Positions 1-8,446 of a DNA stretch of 56,744 nucleotides are shown in pieces. The stretch spans positions 1 to 56,744 of the forward strand of contig JADKGF010000021.1 of the NCBI GenBank assembly GCA_016717105.1, read 5' to 3'. Each line of letters begins with the position of its first letter. Position 1 is the first letter of the stretch. Source of the stretch: Saprospiraceae bacterium (GTDB taxonomy: Bacteria > Bacteroidota > Bacteroidia > Chitinophagales > Saprospiraceae). Below the pieces are notes generated by a model, which saw only the letters and a list, made by a program, of their open reading frames with translations, was not told the origin of the DNA and did no database searches. Position numbers and translations under genes: made by a program.

Positions 1-67
1 TGTTTATCCAAGTATTAGCAAATTTTTAATAAATGGCTATTAATGGTATATAAAATGGTAAGTTGCT

Positions 68-184
68 ATGAGATTAGGAGTGATGGATACCGCAGAAAAA
101 TTTAATGAATTCCCTGTAGTACGTCTGCACAAACAAGGCAAGATCCAATTAAAAACTGCTGAAGAATTACTTAATGCGTTATAG
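68..184 (+). CDS. Small hypothetical protein (38 aa) or gene tail
   Basis: An ATG opens 38 codons ending in TAG, with coding-like composition (VVRLHKQGKI, KTAEELLNAL). A stop codon lies in frame only nine bases upstream and the preceding DNA is AT-rich and not coding-like in any frame. I do not recognise a family. Because one-base errors are common in this window, it could be the C-terminal end of a longer broken gene whose start lies to the left. No clear ribosome binding site is visible. Confidence 0.3.
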   Translation: MRLGVMDTAEKFNEFPVVRLHKQGKIQLKTAEELLNAL

Positions 185-225
185 AATTACTACTCTTAGA
201 TGCAATAGGCTTCAACCAATTTCCA

Positions 226-690
226 TCATTTCCCAAAACTAAACTCGATCTCTGGTCCGCCACCCGAAATCTTTGCTTTTATAGAATCGCCTACCAAGGC
301 ATATTCGATCATCTTGGGAAATTCATTAGCCGCGTTTTCGCATACAAAACTGTGATCTGTAATCGACGTGAGTTGGAAGTCAGTGGTGAAAGAATCACCT
401 CTGCCTGTCACAGCATAAAACCATGTAGTATCCCTTTTTAGTAGCCTGACATTTTCTGACCATATCGTATCCTTGGCAGACATTGTATAACTCTTACCTT
501 GGTATAGCGTATCATTTGATTTTTGCCAATGCTCATATGTTTGTTTTCCAGCTTGGTCATCTGATCGTTTCCAGTCTCCTATCAGCCAGTCGAAATTTTG
601 CGTTGGTTTTGGTGCTTCAACCTTGGTAGTTGTATTTTTTTCGCTACAAGAGAAGATACATATTAATGCTAGAAGAGATAGGTGTTTCAT
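226..690 (-). CDS. DUF6265-like lipoprotein
   Basis: A 154-aa protein with a lipoprotein signal (MKHLSLLALICIFSC, Cys15 as acylation site), a short Lys/Thr linker, then a compact domain opening with DWLIGDWKR and rich in paired aromatic and acidic strands. The opening motif and length match small Bacteroidota lipoproteins of the DUF6265 type, a lipocalin-like fold of unknown function. It is probably anchored in a membrane facing the periplasm. It is the last gene of the minus-strand run M3 peptidase, anmK, lipoprotein, but a 152-bp heptamer array separates it from anmK and ends four bases before its ATG. Family call by motif memory only. Confidence 0.65.
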   Translation of the reverse strand: MKHLSLLALICIFSCSEKNTTTKVEAPKPTQNFDWLIGDWKRSDDQAGKQTYEHWQKSNDTLYQGKSYTMSAKDTIWSENVRLLKRDTTWFYAVTGRGDSFTTDFQLTSITDHSFVCENAANEFPKMIEYALVGDSIKAKISGGGPEIEFSFGK

Positions 691-842
691 GGATGATGTT
701 GGATGTTGGATGATGGATTTTGGATGTTGGATTATTGATGTTGGATGTTGGATGTTGGATTTGATGTTTGATGTTGATGTTGGATTTTGATGTTGGATTA
801 TTGATGTTGGATGTTGGATTATTGATGTTGGATGATTGATGG
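691..842 (-). repeat. Degenerate heptanucleotide array 1
   Basis: The whole space between the lipoprotein start codon and the anmK stop codon is filled by 7-nt units reading GATGTTG, GATTATT or GATTTTG on the plus strand, that is CAACATC-type units in the sense of the minus-strand genes. The first nine units (695 to about 757) are in strict 7-nt phase, then the phase slips before resuming. Four similar arrays lie near 51.1, 53.4, 55.5 and 56.0 kb. Confidence 0.85.
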
Positions 843-2034
843 TTAATTTGGAAAGGATATTTTACCCATACAAATCGATGGTATATGGCGATTATTCCCA
901 AAATCTATCGGGTTACCTGCTATGGTTTCATTGGCCAAAACGGCAAAAGGACGGCTTCTTTTGCATCTCCTGATATACCCAATTGGTCACAAGATGCTAT
1001 TGTGCAAGATGATAATAATTCTTTCAATGTATTGATCAACAAGACATTGTGCCATCCGCCACCACTTACAAATATTTCTACTAGCTTATTTCCGACTACT
1101 GATGTGATTGCCTCAGCTATCGTCTCAGCGGTAAGTCTATTGAGTGTAGCCATCATGTCCTGATCGTCAATATCCGTAATACCATAGGCTGCTAATGCAC
1201 TTTCTACATAAGTCAAATTAAATATTTCTGGACCCGTAGATTTGGGGAAATCCAAGACAAAAAAGTGATTGCTTTTGAGTGCTTCTAGCAAAGACTGATT
1301 GACGGTACCTTGTGATGCAAGCGCAGCATCTTTGTCATAAGGCATATTTCTTCTTGTTTTCATCCAAGCATCCATCAGCGTATTGCCAGGCCCAGTATCG
1401 CTTACAAATACCCGTGAAGCATCACCATCTCCGGGCAAATAGGTAAAATTGCCAATGCCACCAATATTGAGCATGATTCTGTCTTCGCCTGCTTTCGAAA
1501 ACAATAAATAGTCGCCATATACAGCCAAAGGTGCGCCTTCTCCACCAATAGCTACATGTTTTTGCCTGAAATCACTTACCGTAATCAATCCCGTATGTAC
1601 TGCCAAATGGTCGCCATCACCAATCTGCAGCGTCGCATTGGAAATCCTTGCTACTTATGCTGATGTTGCGGTACATGCATGACGGTCTGCCCATGACTTG
1701 CGACGAAATCTATTTGATCTTTTGGAATATGGTGTTTGGCAATAAAATCATTGACCAACTCAGCATGGTGTAAGCCTATCCAAGCATGTAGCATAGCCAA
1801 ATAAGGAAAATCTACCTCCTTTTTTGCAAAAACTTTTCTGATGTTTTGCTTGATTGTTTCTGAATAAGGGATAGTTTCGAAGTTTATGACTTCTACCCTA
1901 CTCAACAAACCTGCACCTGTGATTTTACAAAAAACAATATCCAGCCCATCCAATGAAGTACCTGACATCAAGCCGATCACATGACGGTATGGCCTTGAAG
2001 CCATTGTTGCCAGTGACCGGATATGCTTGTTCAT
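843..2034 (-). CDS. anmK: Anhydro-N-acetylmuramic acid kinase (two frameshifts)
   Basis: Phosphorylates and opens 1,6-anhydro-MurNAc during cell-wall recycling in the cytoplasm. The N-terminal part carries the ATP-binding start GLMSGTSLDGLD and ASHGQTVMHVPQ; the middle has IGDGDHLAVHTGL, MLNIGGIGNFTYLP, SDTGPGNTLMDAW and VSGGGWHN; all are family motifs. The frame breaks at about 1655 (an AA in the gene read where AAA fits) and at about 945-948 (T4 for T5); restoring one base at each gives about 397 residues, the usual length, ending at 843. The gene starts 18 bp after the M3 peptidase stop, suggesting co-transcription. I take the breaks as sequencing errors rather than decay because every motif is intact. 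Confidence 0.9.
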
Positions 2035-2052
2035 CTTGTAGATCTACCTTTA

Positions 2053-4176
2053 TTAATTTAAACCTCTTTTTTTGAGCAATGGCGCTATGGTCGGCTCTGC
2101 ACCTCGGAATCGACGGTAGAGCTCCATAGGATCTGCTGATCCGCCACGTTCTAGGATATTTTTTCTGAATGCCATTGCTGTTTCTTTATCAAAAAGTCCT
2201 TTAGATTTGAATGCCTCGAATGCATCAGAATCCAATACTTCTGACCAAATATACGAATAATACCCTGAAGAATATCCACCTGAAAAGATGTGATTGAAAT
2301 ACGTACTTCTATATCTTGGGATGATTTGGTCAGTCAGGCCTCGAGAACTCATGCGCTGCTTCTCAAAGTCCTGAACATTGCCTTCCATGACCTGCGTCTG
2401 TGTATGATAATCCATATCTAAAAGTGAGGCAGCCAGATATTCGGTAGTCGCAAATCCTTGACCATATGTACCAGCATTTTTTATCTTTTGGATCAGCGCA
2501 TCAGGCATAACTTCACCAGTTTTGTGGTGCTTGGCAAAGCTCTTGAGTACTTCAGGCTCAGCAGCCCAGTTTTCCATGATCTGAGACGGCAATTCTACAA
2601 AGTCAGTAGGAACATTAGTTCCAGCTAGCGAATTATAATTTACATTTGACAATAAGCCATGTAAAGCATGACCAAATTCATGAAAATACGTAGATACCTC
2701 ATCATAGGTCAAAAGTGCCGGTGTATCTCCTGTAGGTTTTGTAAAATTACACACAATAGAAATAACAGGAGGAATACGCTTACCATCCTTCATCTTCTGG
2801 TCACTGTATGATGTCATCCAGGCGCCGCCTCTCTTGCTCGCACGTGGGTGAAAATCCATATATAATATACCAACCAAACTTTCATCGGCATCCTTCACTT
2901 CATACGCTTTCACTTCTGGATGATATACTGGTAAGTCCTTTCGCTCATGAAATGTAAGCCCAAACAATTTCTGAACAGTACCAAAAACGCCTTGGTGTAC
3001 ATTTTCAAGGCTGAAATATTGTTTTATTTCATTTTCATCAAGGTCATATTTTTGTTTTCTGATCTTCTCAGCATAATATCTCCAATCATACGGAGCCAAA
3101 GTGAAATTACCACCTTCAGTTTTTATAAATGCCTGTATTTCTTGCGCTTCGGCTTGTGATTTTTTTATTGCAGGCTTCCACAGATCAGTTAGCAGTTTAT
3201 TTACATTACCCGGATTTTTGGCCATTTGTTCTTCCAAGACGTAGTCTGCGTGTGTCGGATAGCCCAATAGATTTGCTCTTTGCAATCTCAAGCTTGCTAT
3301 TTTTTTGACTATATCGTTATTATCATTTTTATTGGCATTGTTGCCTTTGTTTTGCATGGCGTTCCAGATTTTTTCCCTCAATGTTCTGCTTTCGGCATAC
3401 TGTAAGAATGGCATAACGCTTGGGTTTTGCAACGAAAACAACCATTTTCCTTCCATTTTAGCTTCTTTGGCTGCATCAGCGGCGGCAGCAATCAGATCGT
3501 CCGAAAGTCCTTTGAGTTCGTCCTTATTATCTACTACCAATTGAAATTCATTGACTTCCGCCAAGGTATTTTGTCCGAATTTGATTGTTAATACAGACAA
3601 TTCTTCGTTAATTTTTGAAATGGTTTCTTTATCTTTTCCGGTCAGCAGTGCACCGTTTCTGACAAAAGACTTATAGGTTTTTTCTAGCAATTCGGTTTTC
3701 TCTTCATCCAATCCGAGATTTTGTTTGTTTTCCCAAATCTGTTTTACTTTCGCAAACAATTTATCGTTCATCGAAATGTAATCATAATGTTTGGCCAATA
3801 TAGGTGCCATTTCTTCAGAAATTTTCTCTAAAGTATCATTGGTATTAGCACTTGTCAAATTAAAAAATACAGCCGAAACCCGATTTAATGCCGCACCTGC
3901 TCGGTCTAGTGCCTCGATAGTATTGGAAAATGAAGGCGCTGACGGATCATTAGCTATGGAATCAATTTCAGCCTTGTGTGCAATCATTGCAGCATCAAAA
4001 GCTGGTTTAAAATGTGCATCTTTGATCAGGTCAAAAGGCGGTACGCCATATGGTGTGGTGAATTCGTTTAGCAATGGATTAGTATTTATAGCACTTGTTG
4101 CAGGCATATCGTTGTTTTTACATGATTGAAATAAAATCAGGAATAGGATAAAAATGTTAATGCGAATGAGATTCAT
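2053..4176 (-). CDS. M3 family metallopeptidase (dipeptidyl carboxypeptidase-like lipoprotein)
   Basis: A 707-aa zinc peptidase that would trim peptides in the periplasm. The zinc motif HEFGHALH lies at about residues 499-506, preceded by GGAWMTSY and followed by SQIMENWA, as in the Dcp/oligopeptidase A branch of family M3. The N-terminus from the chosen ATG at 4176 is a lipoprotein signal (hydrophobic FILFLILFQ, then SC), so it is probably membrane-anchored; an in-frame start at 4272 would put 32 unlikely residues before the signal and overlap the promoter box at 4217. It leads a minus-strand run with anmK. The dcp name is possible but peptide specificity cannot be read from sequence. Confidence 0.9.
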   Translation of the reverse strand: MNLIRINIFILFLILFQSCKNNDMPATSAINTNPLLNEFTTPYGVPPFDLIKDAHFKPAFDAAMIAHKAEIDSIANDPSAPSFSNTIEALDRAGAALNRVSAVFFNLTSANTNDTLEKISEEMAPILAKHYDYISMNDKLFAKVKQIWENKQNLGLDEEKTELLEKTYKSFVRNGALLTGKDKETISKINEELSVLTIKFGQNTLAEVNEFQLVVDNKDELKGLSDDLIAAAADAAKEAKMEGKWLFSLQNPSVMPFLQYAESRTLREKIWNAMQNKGNNANKNDNNDIVKKIASLRLQRANLLGYPTHADYVLEEQMAKNPGNVNKLLTDLWKPAIKKSQAEAQEIQAFIKTEGGNFTLAPYDWRYYAEKIRKQKYDLDENEIKQYFSLENVHQGVFGTVQKLFGLTFHERKDLPVYHPEVKAYEVKDADESLVGILYMDFHPRASKRGGAWMTSYSDQKMKDGKRIPPVISIVCNFTKPTGDTPALLTYDEVSTYFHEFGHALHGLLSNVNYNSLAGTNVPTDFVELPSQIMENWAAEPEVLKSFAKHHKTGEVMPDALIQKIKNAGTYGQGFATTEYLAASLLDMDYHTQTQVMEGNVQDFEKQRMSSRGLTDQIIPRYRSTYFNHIFSGGYSSGYYSYIWSEVLDSDAFEAFKSKGLFDKETAMAFRKNILERGGSADPMELYRRFRGAEPTIAPLLKKRGLN

Positions 4177-4216
4177 AATGTTTTGACTTCGATGATTTAA
4201 AATAAATTTTAGTGCA

Positions 4217-4224
4217 CAAAAGTA
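4217..4224 (-). promoter_or_regulatory. Candidate -7 box for M3 peptidase gene
   Basis: Read on the minus strand this is TACTTTTG, an exact fit to the Bacteroidota -7 consensus TAnnTTTG, about 41 bases before the ATG at 4176. No clear TTG is seen at the -33 distance. Confidence 0.45.
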
Positions 4225-4313
4225 TAAAAAATTAGTTATAAATCGAAGGATGTAGAGATGACTTTCATACATGCAAAAAGAAAATCGTTGAAATATTTAA
4301 GATATACATTCAT

Positions 4314-4350
4314 AAAAAAAGGTCTTACTGCTCTACACAATAAGACCTTT
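4314..4350 (-). terminator. Rho-independent terminator after tRNA-Leu
   Basis: On the minus strand AAAGGTCTTA and TAAGACCTTT form a 10-bp stem with a 17-nt loop, followed by a T-run. It begins five bases after the tRNA CCA end, so it fits as the tRNA terminator. Confidence 0.8.
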
Positions 4351-4354
4351 ATAA

Positions 4355-4441
4355 TGGTGCCCGGAGCGGGACTTGAACCCGCACGTCCTAACGAACACAT
4401 GCCCCTCAAACATGCCTGTCTACCAATTTCAGCACCCGGGC
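4355..4441 (-). tRNA. tRNA-Leu (anticodon GAG)
   Basis: Reading the minus strand, GCCCGGG pairs with TCCGGGC as the acceptor stem, followed by A and an encoded CCA. The D arm, the anticodon stem CATGT/GCATG with loop TTGAGGG (anticodon GAG), a long variable arm and the T arm with GGTTCAAGTCCC are all present. The long variable arm marks a class II tRNA, and anticodon GAG reads CUC and CUU leucine codons. It is followed at once by its own terminator. Confidence 0.95.
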
Positions 4442-4553
4442 GAAAAATTTCAGAGTGCAAAAATAGACCTATTTATTTAATAATTGCAAAATAGGTATAA
4501 GAATTTTAATGGATATTGAACCTTGCAGGTAGATTACTTAGCTCCAAGAGCTT

Positions 4554-5165
4554 ATGGAATTATTCGGTTATGCAGAATCTACCTTTTTTACTAATTTTGT
4601 GCAAGTTGATAGCATGCAATCATCAATTTACAATGTACCTAATGGAAAAGTTAGTAATATTATCAGATTTATGGGGAAAATGAAGTCAGATTGGCTAGTC
4701 GAATATTCATCCATTCTTAAAAACAATTTTGATTTAGCCTATTATGACTGTAGAGTACTTGGAGAAATAGATTTACATTCAACATCAGAAGATGTTATAC
4801 ACCAACAATTTATACACGGTGGCATAGAAACAGCGGTCAAAAATTTGCTCAAAAAAGAAACAGGGAAAGTGAACATTTTAGGATTTAGTATTGGAGGATA
4901 TATAGCTTGGAAGGCTGCTCTTGAAGGCCTGAAAATAAGCAATTTAATAGCAGTATCTGCTACAAGATTGCGATTTGAAACAATAAAACCGGATTGTAAT
5001 ATTGTTTTGATTTATGGTGCATACGACTCTTTCCAACCATCCATTGATTGGTATAATCGACTCGAATTGGATAAAATAATTTATGCCGATGAAAACCATG
5101 ACTTATATACAAAGCCTGAAAATGTAAGACGCATCAGTGATTTGACCTTAAAACATTGTGTTTAA
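4554..5165 (+). CDS. Alpha/beta hydrolase-fold protein
   Basis: A 203-aa cytoplasmic protein with a nucleophile elbow GFSIGG (GxSxG), a likely acid residue in YGAYDSF and a likely catalytic His in ENHDLY near the end, so a complete Ser-Asp-His set. The fold is short, as in small esterase or thioesterase-like hydrolases; substrate unknown. The start is unsure: the ATG at 4554 gives the longest form, but the ATG at 4614 (MQSSIYN) looks equally plausible. It is followed by the Fic gene about 95 bp downstream. Confidence 0.7.
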   Translation: MELFGYAESTFFTNFVQVDSMQSSIYNVPNGKVSNIIRFMGKMKSDWLVEYSSILKNNFDLAYYDCRVLGEIDLHSTSEDVIHQQFIHGGIETAVKNLLKKETGKVNILGFSIGGYIAWKAALEGLKISNLIAVSATRLRFETIKPDCNIVLIYGAYDSFQPSIDWYNRLELDKIIYADENHDLYTKPENVRRISDLTLKHCV

Positions 5166-5231
5166 CGCACAAAAACCTAAGCAAATAATCAATGTTTACC
5201 TTGGGTTGTCCTTTTATAGCCCTAAAAAAAT

Positions 5232-5239
5232 TATCTTTG
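5232..5239 (+). promoter_or_regulatory. Candidate -7 box for fic gene
   Basis: TATCTTTG fits TAnnTTTG and lies 20 bp before the chosen ATG at 5260. A TTG at 5206-5208 is 23 bp upstream, slightly long for the -33 element. It supports the later start of the Fic protein. Confidence 0.35.
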
Positions 5240-5259
5240 GGCTTAGGTTAAATCAAAGC

Positions 5260-6039
5260 ATGGAATTAGAAATTTTAAAATATGATCTCATAAATGACTT
5301 CAGGGCATGTGCACCAGATGCGCTTATGAAGAAATTGATTAGAAATGAGCACCAAGATATTCCAGTAGATTATTTTCAGTTTTACCATTCAGTTTCATCT
5401 GTGTATTCATCTAAGATAGAAGGCGAAAACATAGACTATGACAGCTTTTTTAAACACAGATTTTTGAACATAAAATTCAATACAGATTACACAAAAAAGG
5501 CTGATGACTTATTTGCAGCTTATGAGTTTATTACTAAAAATAGATTGACATTAGAAAATCTACAAAAGGCACATACGATTTTAAGTGCCAATTTACTGCC
5601 CAAAACACATCAAGGAATCATACGCACCAATCCCATGTTTGTCTTTAATAGTGATGACAGAATAGACTATGTGGCTGCGGATCCGAACGTTGTTAATACC
5701 GAAATATGCAAATTATTCAACGATATTGATTATCTCTTAAAAAGGAAAATCGATGAATATGAAACATTTTATTTTGCATCATTTATACACTTAGTTTTTG
5801 TAAAGATCCACCCATTTCAGGATGGCAATGGACGAGCTGCAAGATTATTAGAAAAGTGGTTTTTGCTTGAAAAACTTGGGGAAAAAGCAATTTCTATACA
5901 GTTGGAAAAAAATTATTTCACAAATTTGGATGCATATTATCAAAACATCAAAAAACTAGGCATTGAATACGACCAGTTAGATTATTCGAAATGCTTGAAT
6001 TTTTTGTTGATGACAGTGATGAGTTTGGACGAAGTATAA
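5260..6039 (+). CDS. Fic family protein (probable AMP transferase)
   Basis: About 259 aa. The Fic core motif HPFQDGNGRAAR lies at about residues 184-195; its His and Asn/Arg residues carry out AMP transfer to hydroxyl groups of target proteins. Near residue 50, SSKIEG fits the inhibitory helix motif [S/T]xxxE[G/N], placed N-terminal to the Fic core as in class II Fic proteins that keep themselves inactive until triggered. The longer frame from 5158 is less likely because it overlaps the upstream hydrolase and a promoter-like box lies between. No antitoxin gene or DNA-binding domain is seen beside it, so its role may be regulation rather than toxin-antitoxin. Target unknown. Confidence 0.85.
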   Translation: MELEILKYDLINDFRACAPDALMKKLIRNEHQDIPVDYFQFYHSVSSVYSSKIEGENIDYDSFFKHRFLNIKFNTDYTKKADDLFAAYEFITKNRLTLENLQKAHTILSANLLPKTHQGIIRTNPMFVFNSDDRIDYVAADPNVVNTEICKLFNDIDYLLKRKIDEYETFYFASFIHLVFVKIHPFQDGNGRAARLLEKWFLLEKLGEKAISIQLEKNYFTNLDAYYQNIKKLGIEYDQLDYSKCLNFLLMTVMSLDEV

Positions 6040-6098
6040 CCAGAACCCGTTAACTTATTCACGTCTCGATTATTTCTATTTTTGCCAAAAATTAAATA

Positions 6099-6106
6099 TA
6101 TCTTTG
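6099..6106 (+). promoter_or_regulatory. Candidate -7 box for the lipoprotein-sigma-Dma operon
   Basis: TATCTTTG fits TAnnTTTG and is 55 bp before the ATG at 6162. A second box TATTTTTG sits at 6077-6084. No well-placed TTG at -33. If the operon is autoregulated by its ECF sigma factor, another element could be the true promoter. Confidence 0.35.
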
Positions 6107-6161
6107 ATTTTCAAAAACGAAATCATCGATGCCCTACTCTATGTAAGAAAAAATATTAATC

Positions 6162-7901
6162 ATGAAGATTCAAATTGTTATCCTTGCTATAATCCTTAGT
6201 CTTTTCAGCACAGTGTCGTGTAGAAAGGATACGGACATTACTATTACTGAAGAAACCACTATTTCTGGAGTAAATGGATTTATCACCAATGAAGAAAATT
6301 TTGCTGTAGGACAAGCGGAAGTTATCATCAATGGCACATCATTTATAACCGATGATTTTGGATATTTCAATGCAGAAAAGGTAGCGCACAATGGAAAAAT
6401 AGTGATTAAAGTAAATAAAGCTGGGTATTTTAGTGGTAGTAGAACTATTTTTACCAGATCAAATGAGAAGACATTTACACAAGTCAGCTTGATAAAACAG
6501 TATTTTCCATACAAGTTAGTTTCGACGGTCGGAGGTACAATAGAAATGAATGATTTGGTAACATTAACTTTCCCACCCAACGCACTCGTAGATAAAAATG
6601 GGAATAACTTTACGGGTATCGCAGTGCTAGCTATCAAATATTTGGATCCTACATTACATACGATGTACAACGAAATGCCCGGAGCATTGATAGGTCAAAA
6701 TCAAAATAAGCAAGATGTCGTACTGGAATCATATGGTATGATCGGTGTGTGGCTCTCTGATTTGAATGGTAATAACCTGAACCTAAAGCCCGGTGAAAAA
6801 TGTAAAATGACTACAAAAATCCCTGAAACAATGCGCAATTATGCACCTACTGTGATGCCATTGTGGCACTTTGACGAAAGCGCAGGTATCTGGATAGAAG
6901 AAGGCTCAGCCACGAGAGATGGTGATTATTATGTTGGTGAAGTTTCACATTTTAGTTATTGGAATTGTGCCTATCCACGGCCATTGGTTCACATCAAAGG
7001 CAAATTGACATATGGCGGCGACAGTTTCACTGAAGGTATCGTTAGTATAGGTATTGAAGGTCAAAATGCCCAAAGAACATCGAATACCAATGCCTTGGGT
7101 GAGTTTGAAGGTTTTGTACCAGCCAATGAAAAACTTAGCATCCAAGTTCATAATAGTTGCAATACATTAATCTACAGCAGTAATATTGGCCCATTTACTT
7201 CTGATCAGGATTTAGGTAATATAATTGTTGCCAATACAAATAGTGAAATTACCATAACTGGTCAAGTAGTAGGTTGTGATGGATTGCCATCTCCAAATGC
7301 GATAATTACGCATGAATTTTGGGGTAGTAAGAAAGAAATTATTTCAGATGATGCTGGAAGATTTAGTTTAAAATTACAATATTGCTCAAAATCTATATTT
7401 GAGATGGAAGCTATTTCTGTGTCTGATGAGAAACAATCAAATCTCATTAAATTAGGGACGTCCATCAAGTATGACAATATTGTAATAAAAGCATGTGACA
7501 AAGATGTAGATGAGTACATAAGGGTAACCTTTTCCAATGGTGAAAAATATAATATTTTCCATGATATTCATGGGGTAGAAGGATACGAAATTATAAGTTA
7601 TTGGGACATTGAAAAAGGAAGTTTTAAATTAAGCTTTGATGAAAAGGCAATAGTAAATTCGCCTTTGAATTCTCAATTATTATTTAAAACGCAATCTTAC
7701 CAATATAAAAATCTTCCAAATAACGGAAAAACTACATTTACATCTTTTGTTAGTGATTATGAAGATAAAATAAACTATAGCGAAGGTAGTTTTGTGCTGA
7801 ATAATGTCACAAAGTATGAGCAATTATTAGGAGGAAACCTACAGGTTTTAGAAACAGGATTGACTGCTACTGGGACATTTAGATATAAAAATGACAAATA
7901 G
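6162..7901 (+). CDS. Surface lipoprotein with carboxypeptidase-regulatory-like domains
   Basis: A 579-aa protein with a lipoprotein signal (ILSLFSTVSC), then a CarboxypepD-regulatory-like beta sandwich at about residues 35-100 (GFITNEENFAVGQAEVIING), a central region (TLTFPPNALVDKNGN) and at least one more similar domain near residues 365-420 (ITGQVVGCDGLPSPNAIITH). Such domains are common in exported Bacteroidota proteins and usually bind or present ligands. The stop is five bases before the sigma factor ATG, so it forms one operon with the sigma factor and the Dma-like protein. It may be the outermost, signal-sensing partner of that system; this is inference from gene order only. Confidence 0.7.
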   Translation: MKIQIVILAIILSLFSTVSCRKDTDITITEETTISGVNGFITNEENFAVGQAEVIINGTSFITDDFGYFNAEKVAHNGKIVIKVNKAGYFSGSRTIFTRSNEKTFTQVSLIKQYFPYKLVSTVGGTIEMNDLVTLTFPPNALVDKNGNNFTGIAVLAIKYLDPTLHTMYNEMPGALIGQNQNKQDVVLESYGMIGVWLSDLNGNNLNLKPGEKCKMTTKIPETMRNYAPTVMPLWHFDESAGIWIEEGSATRDGDYYVGEVSHFSYWNCAYPRPLVHIKGKLTYGGDSFTEGIVSIGIEGQNAQRTSNTNALGEFEGFVPANEKLSIQVHNSCNTLIYSSNIGPFTSDQDLGNIIVANTNSEITITGQVVGCDGLPSPNAIITHEFWGSKKEIISDDAGRFSLKLQYCSKSIFEMEAISVSDEKQSNLIKLGTSIKYDNIVIKACDKDVDEYIRVTFSNGEKYNIFHDIHGVEGYEIISYWDIEKGSFKLSFDEKAIVNSPLNSQLLFKTQSYQYKNLPNNGKTTFTSFVSDYEDKINYSEGSFVLNNVTKYEQLLGGNLQVLETGLTATGTFRYKNDK

Positions 7902-7906
7902 AAAAA

Positions 7907-8446
7907 ATGCCGATGTACGAAAATGAAAAAGAATTGATTCGGCTTTGTCTAAACGATGACAAAAAAGCACAAAGAAAATTGGTGGATCAGTATGGTCCAC
8001 CAATTTTCGGTTATATAAAATACTATTTCAATAACGCTAGCGAAGCACAAGACATTTTACAAGAAGTATTCATTGCCGCTTTCAAGAGTTTGACTGGTTT
8101 CCAAGGCGAAAGTAGTCTCTATCACTGGCTCAGAATCATAGCAAAAAATAAAATTTACCACCATATAAAAACCAAATGGAAATCAAGTGTAGATGTGATA
8201 GAACCAACTTCATTTCCTGATTCTGTGATGGACGAAACGATATTAAGTACCATAAATAAAAACGAAATATTGGCAGAAGTCGATAAATTGCCCGAAATAA
8301 ATAAGGTAGTTTTTTTGATGCATGTCGTAGAAGGCTATAGACATCAAGAGATCGCAACCATCTTAGAAATATCAGAAGAAGCAAGTAGATCCAGGTTGTT
8401 TAAAGCCAAAAAAATATTGCAAGAATCTTTAAAGACATATCACTAA
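7907..8446 (+). CDS. ECF-type RNA polymerase sigma factor
   Basis: A 179-aa sigma-70 family protein. Region 2 at about residues 10-75 contains GYIKYYFNNASEAQDILQEVFIAAF, here recognised by the stretch DILQEVFIAAF; region 4 at about 120-175 has LPEINKVVFLMHVVEGY and the helix-turn-helix EIATILEISEEASRSRLF. No extra domains are seen. The stop TAA overlaps the next ATG by one base (TAATG), so production is translationally coupled to the downstream candidate anti-sigma protein, the usual arrangement for ECF pairs. Confidence 0.92.
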   Translation: MPMYENEKELIRLCLNDDKKAQRKLVDQYGPPIFGYIKYYFNNASEAQDILQEVFIAAFKSLTGFQGESSLYHWLRIIAKNKIYHHIKTKWKSSVDVIEPTSFPDSVMDETILSTINKNEILAEVDKLPEINKVVFLMHVVEGYRHQEIATILEISEEASRSRLFKAKKILQESLKTYH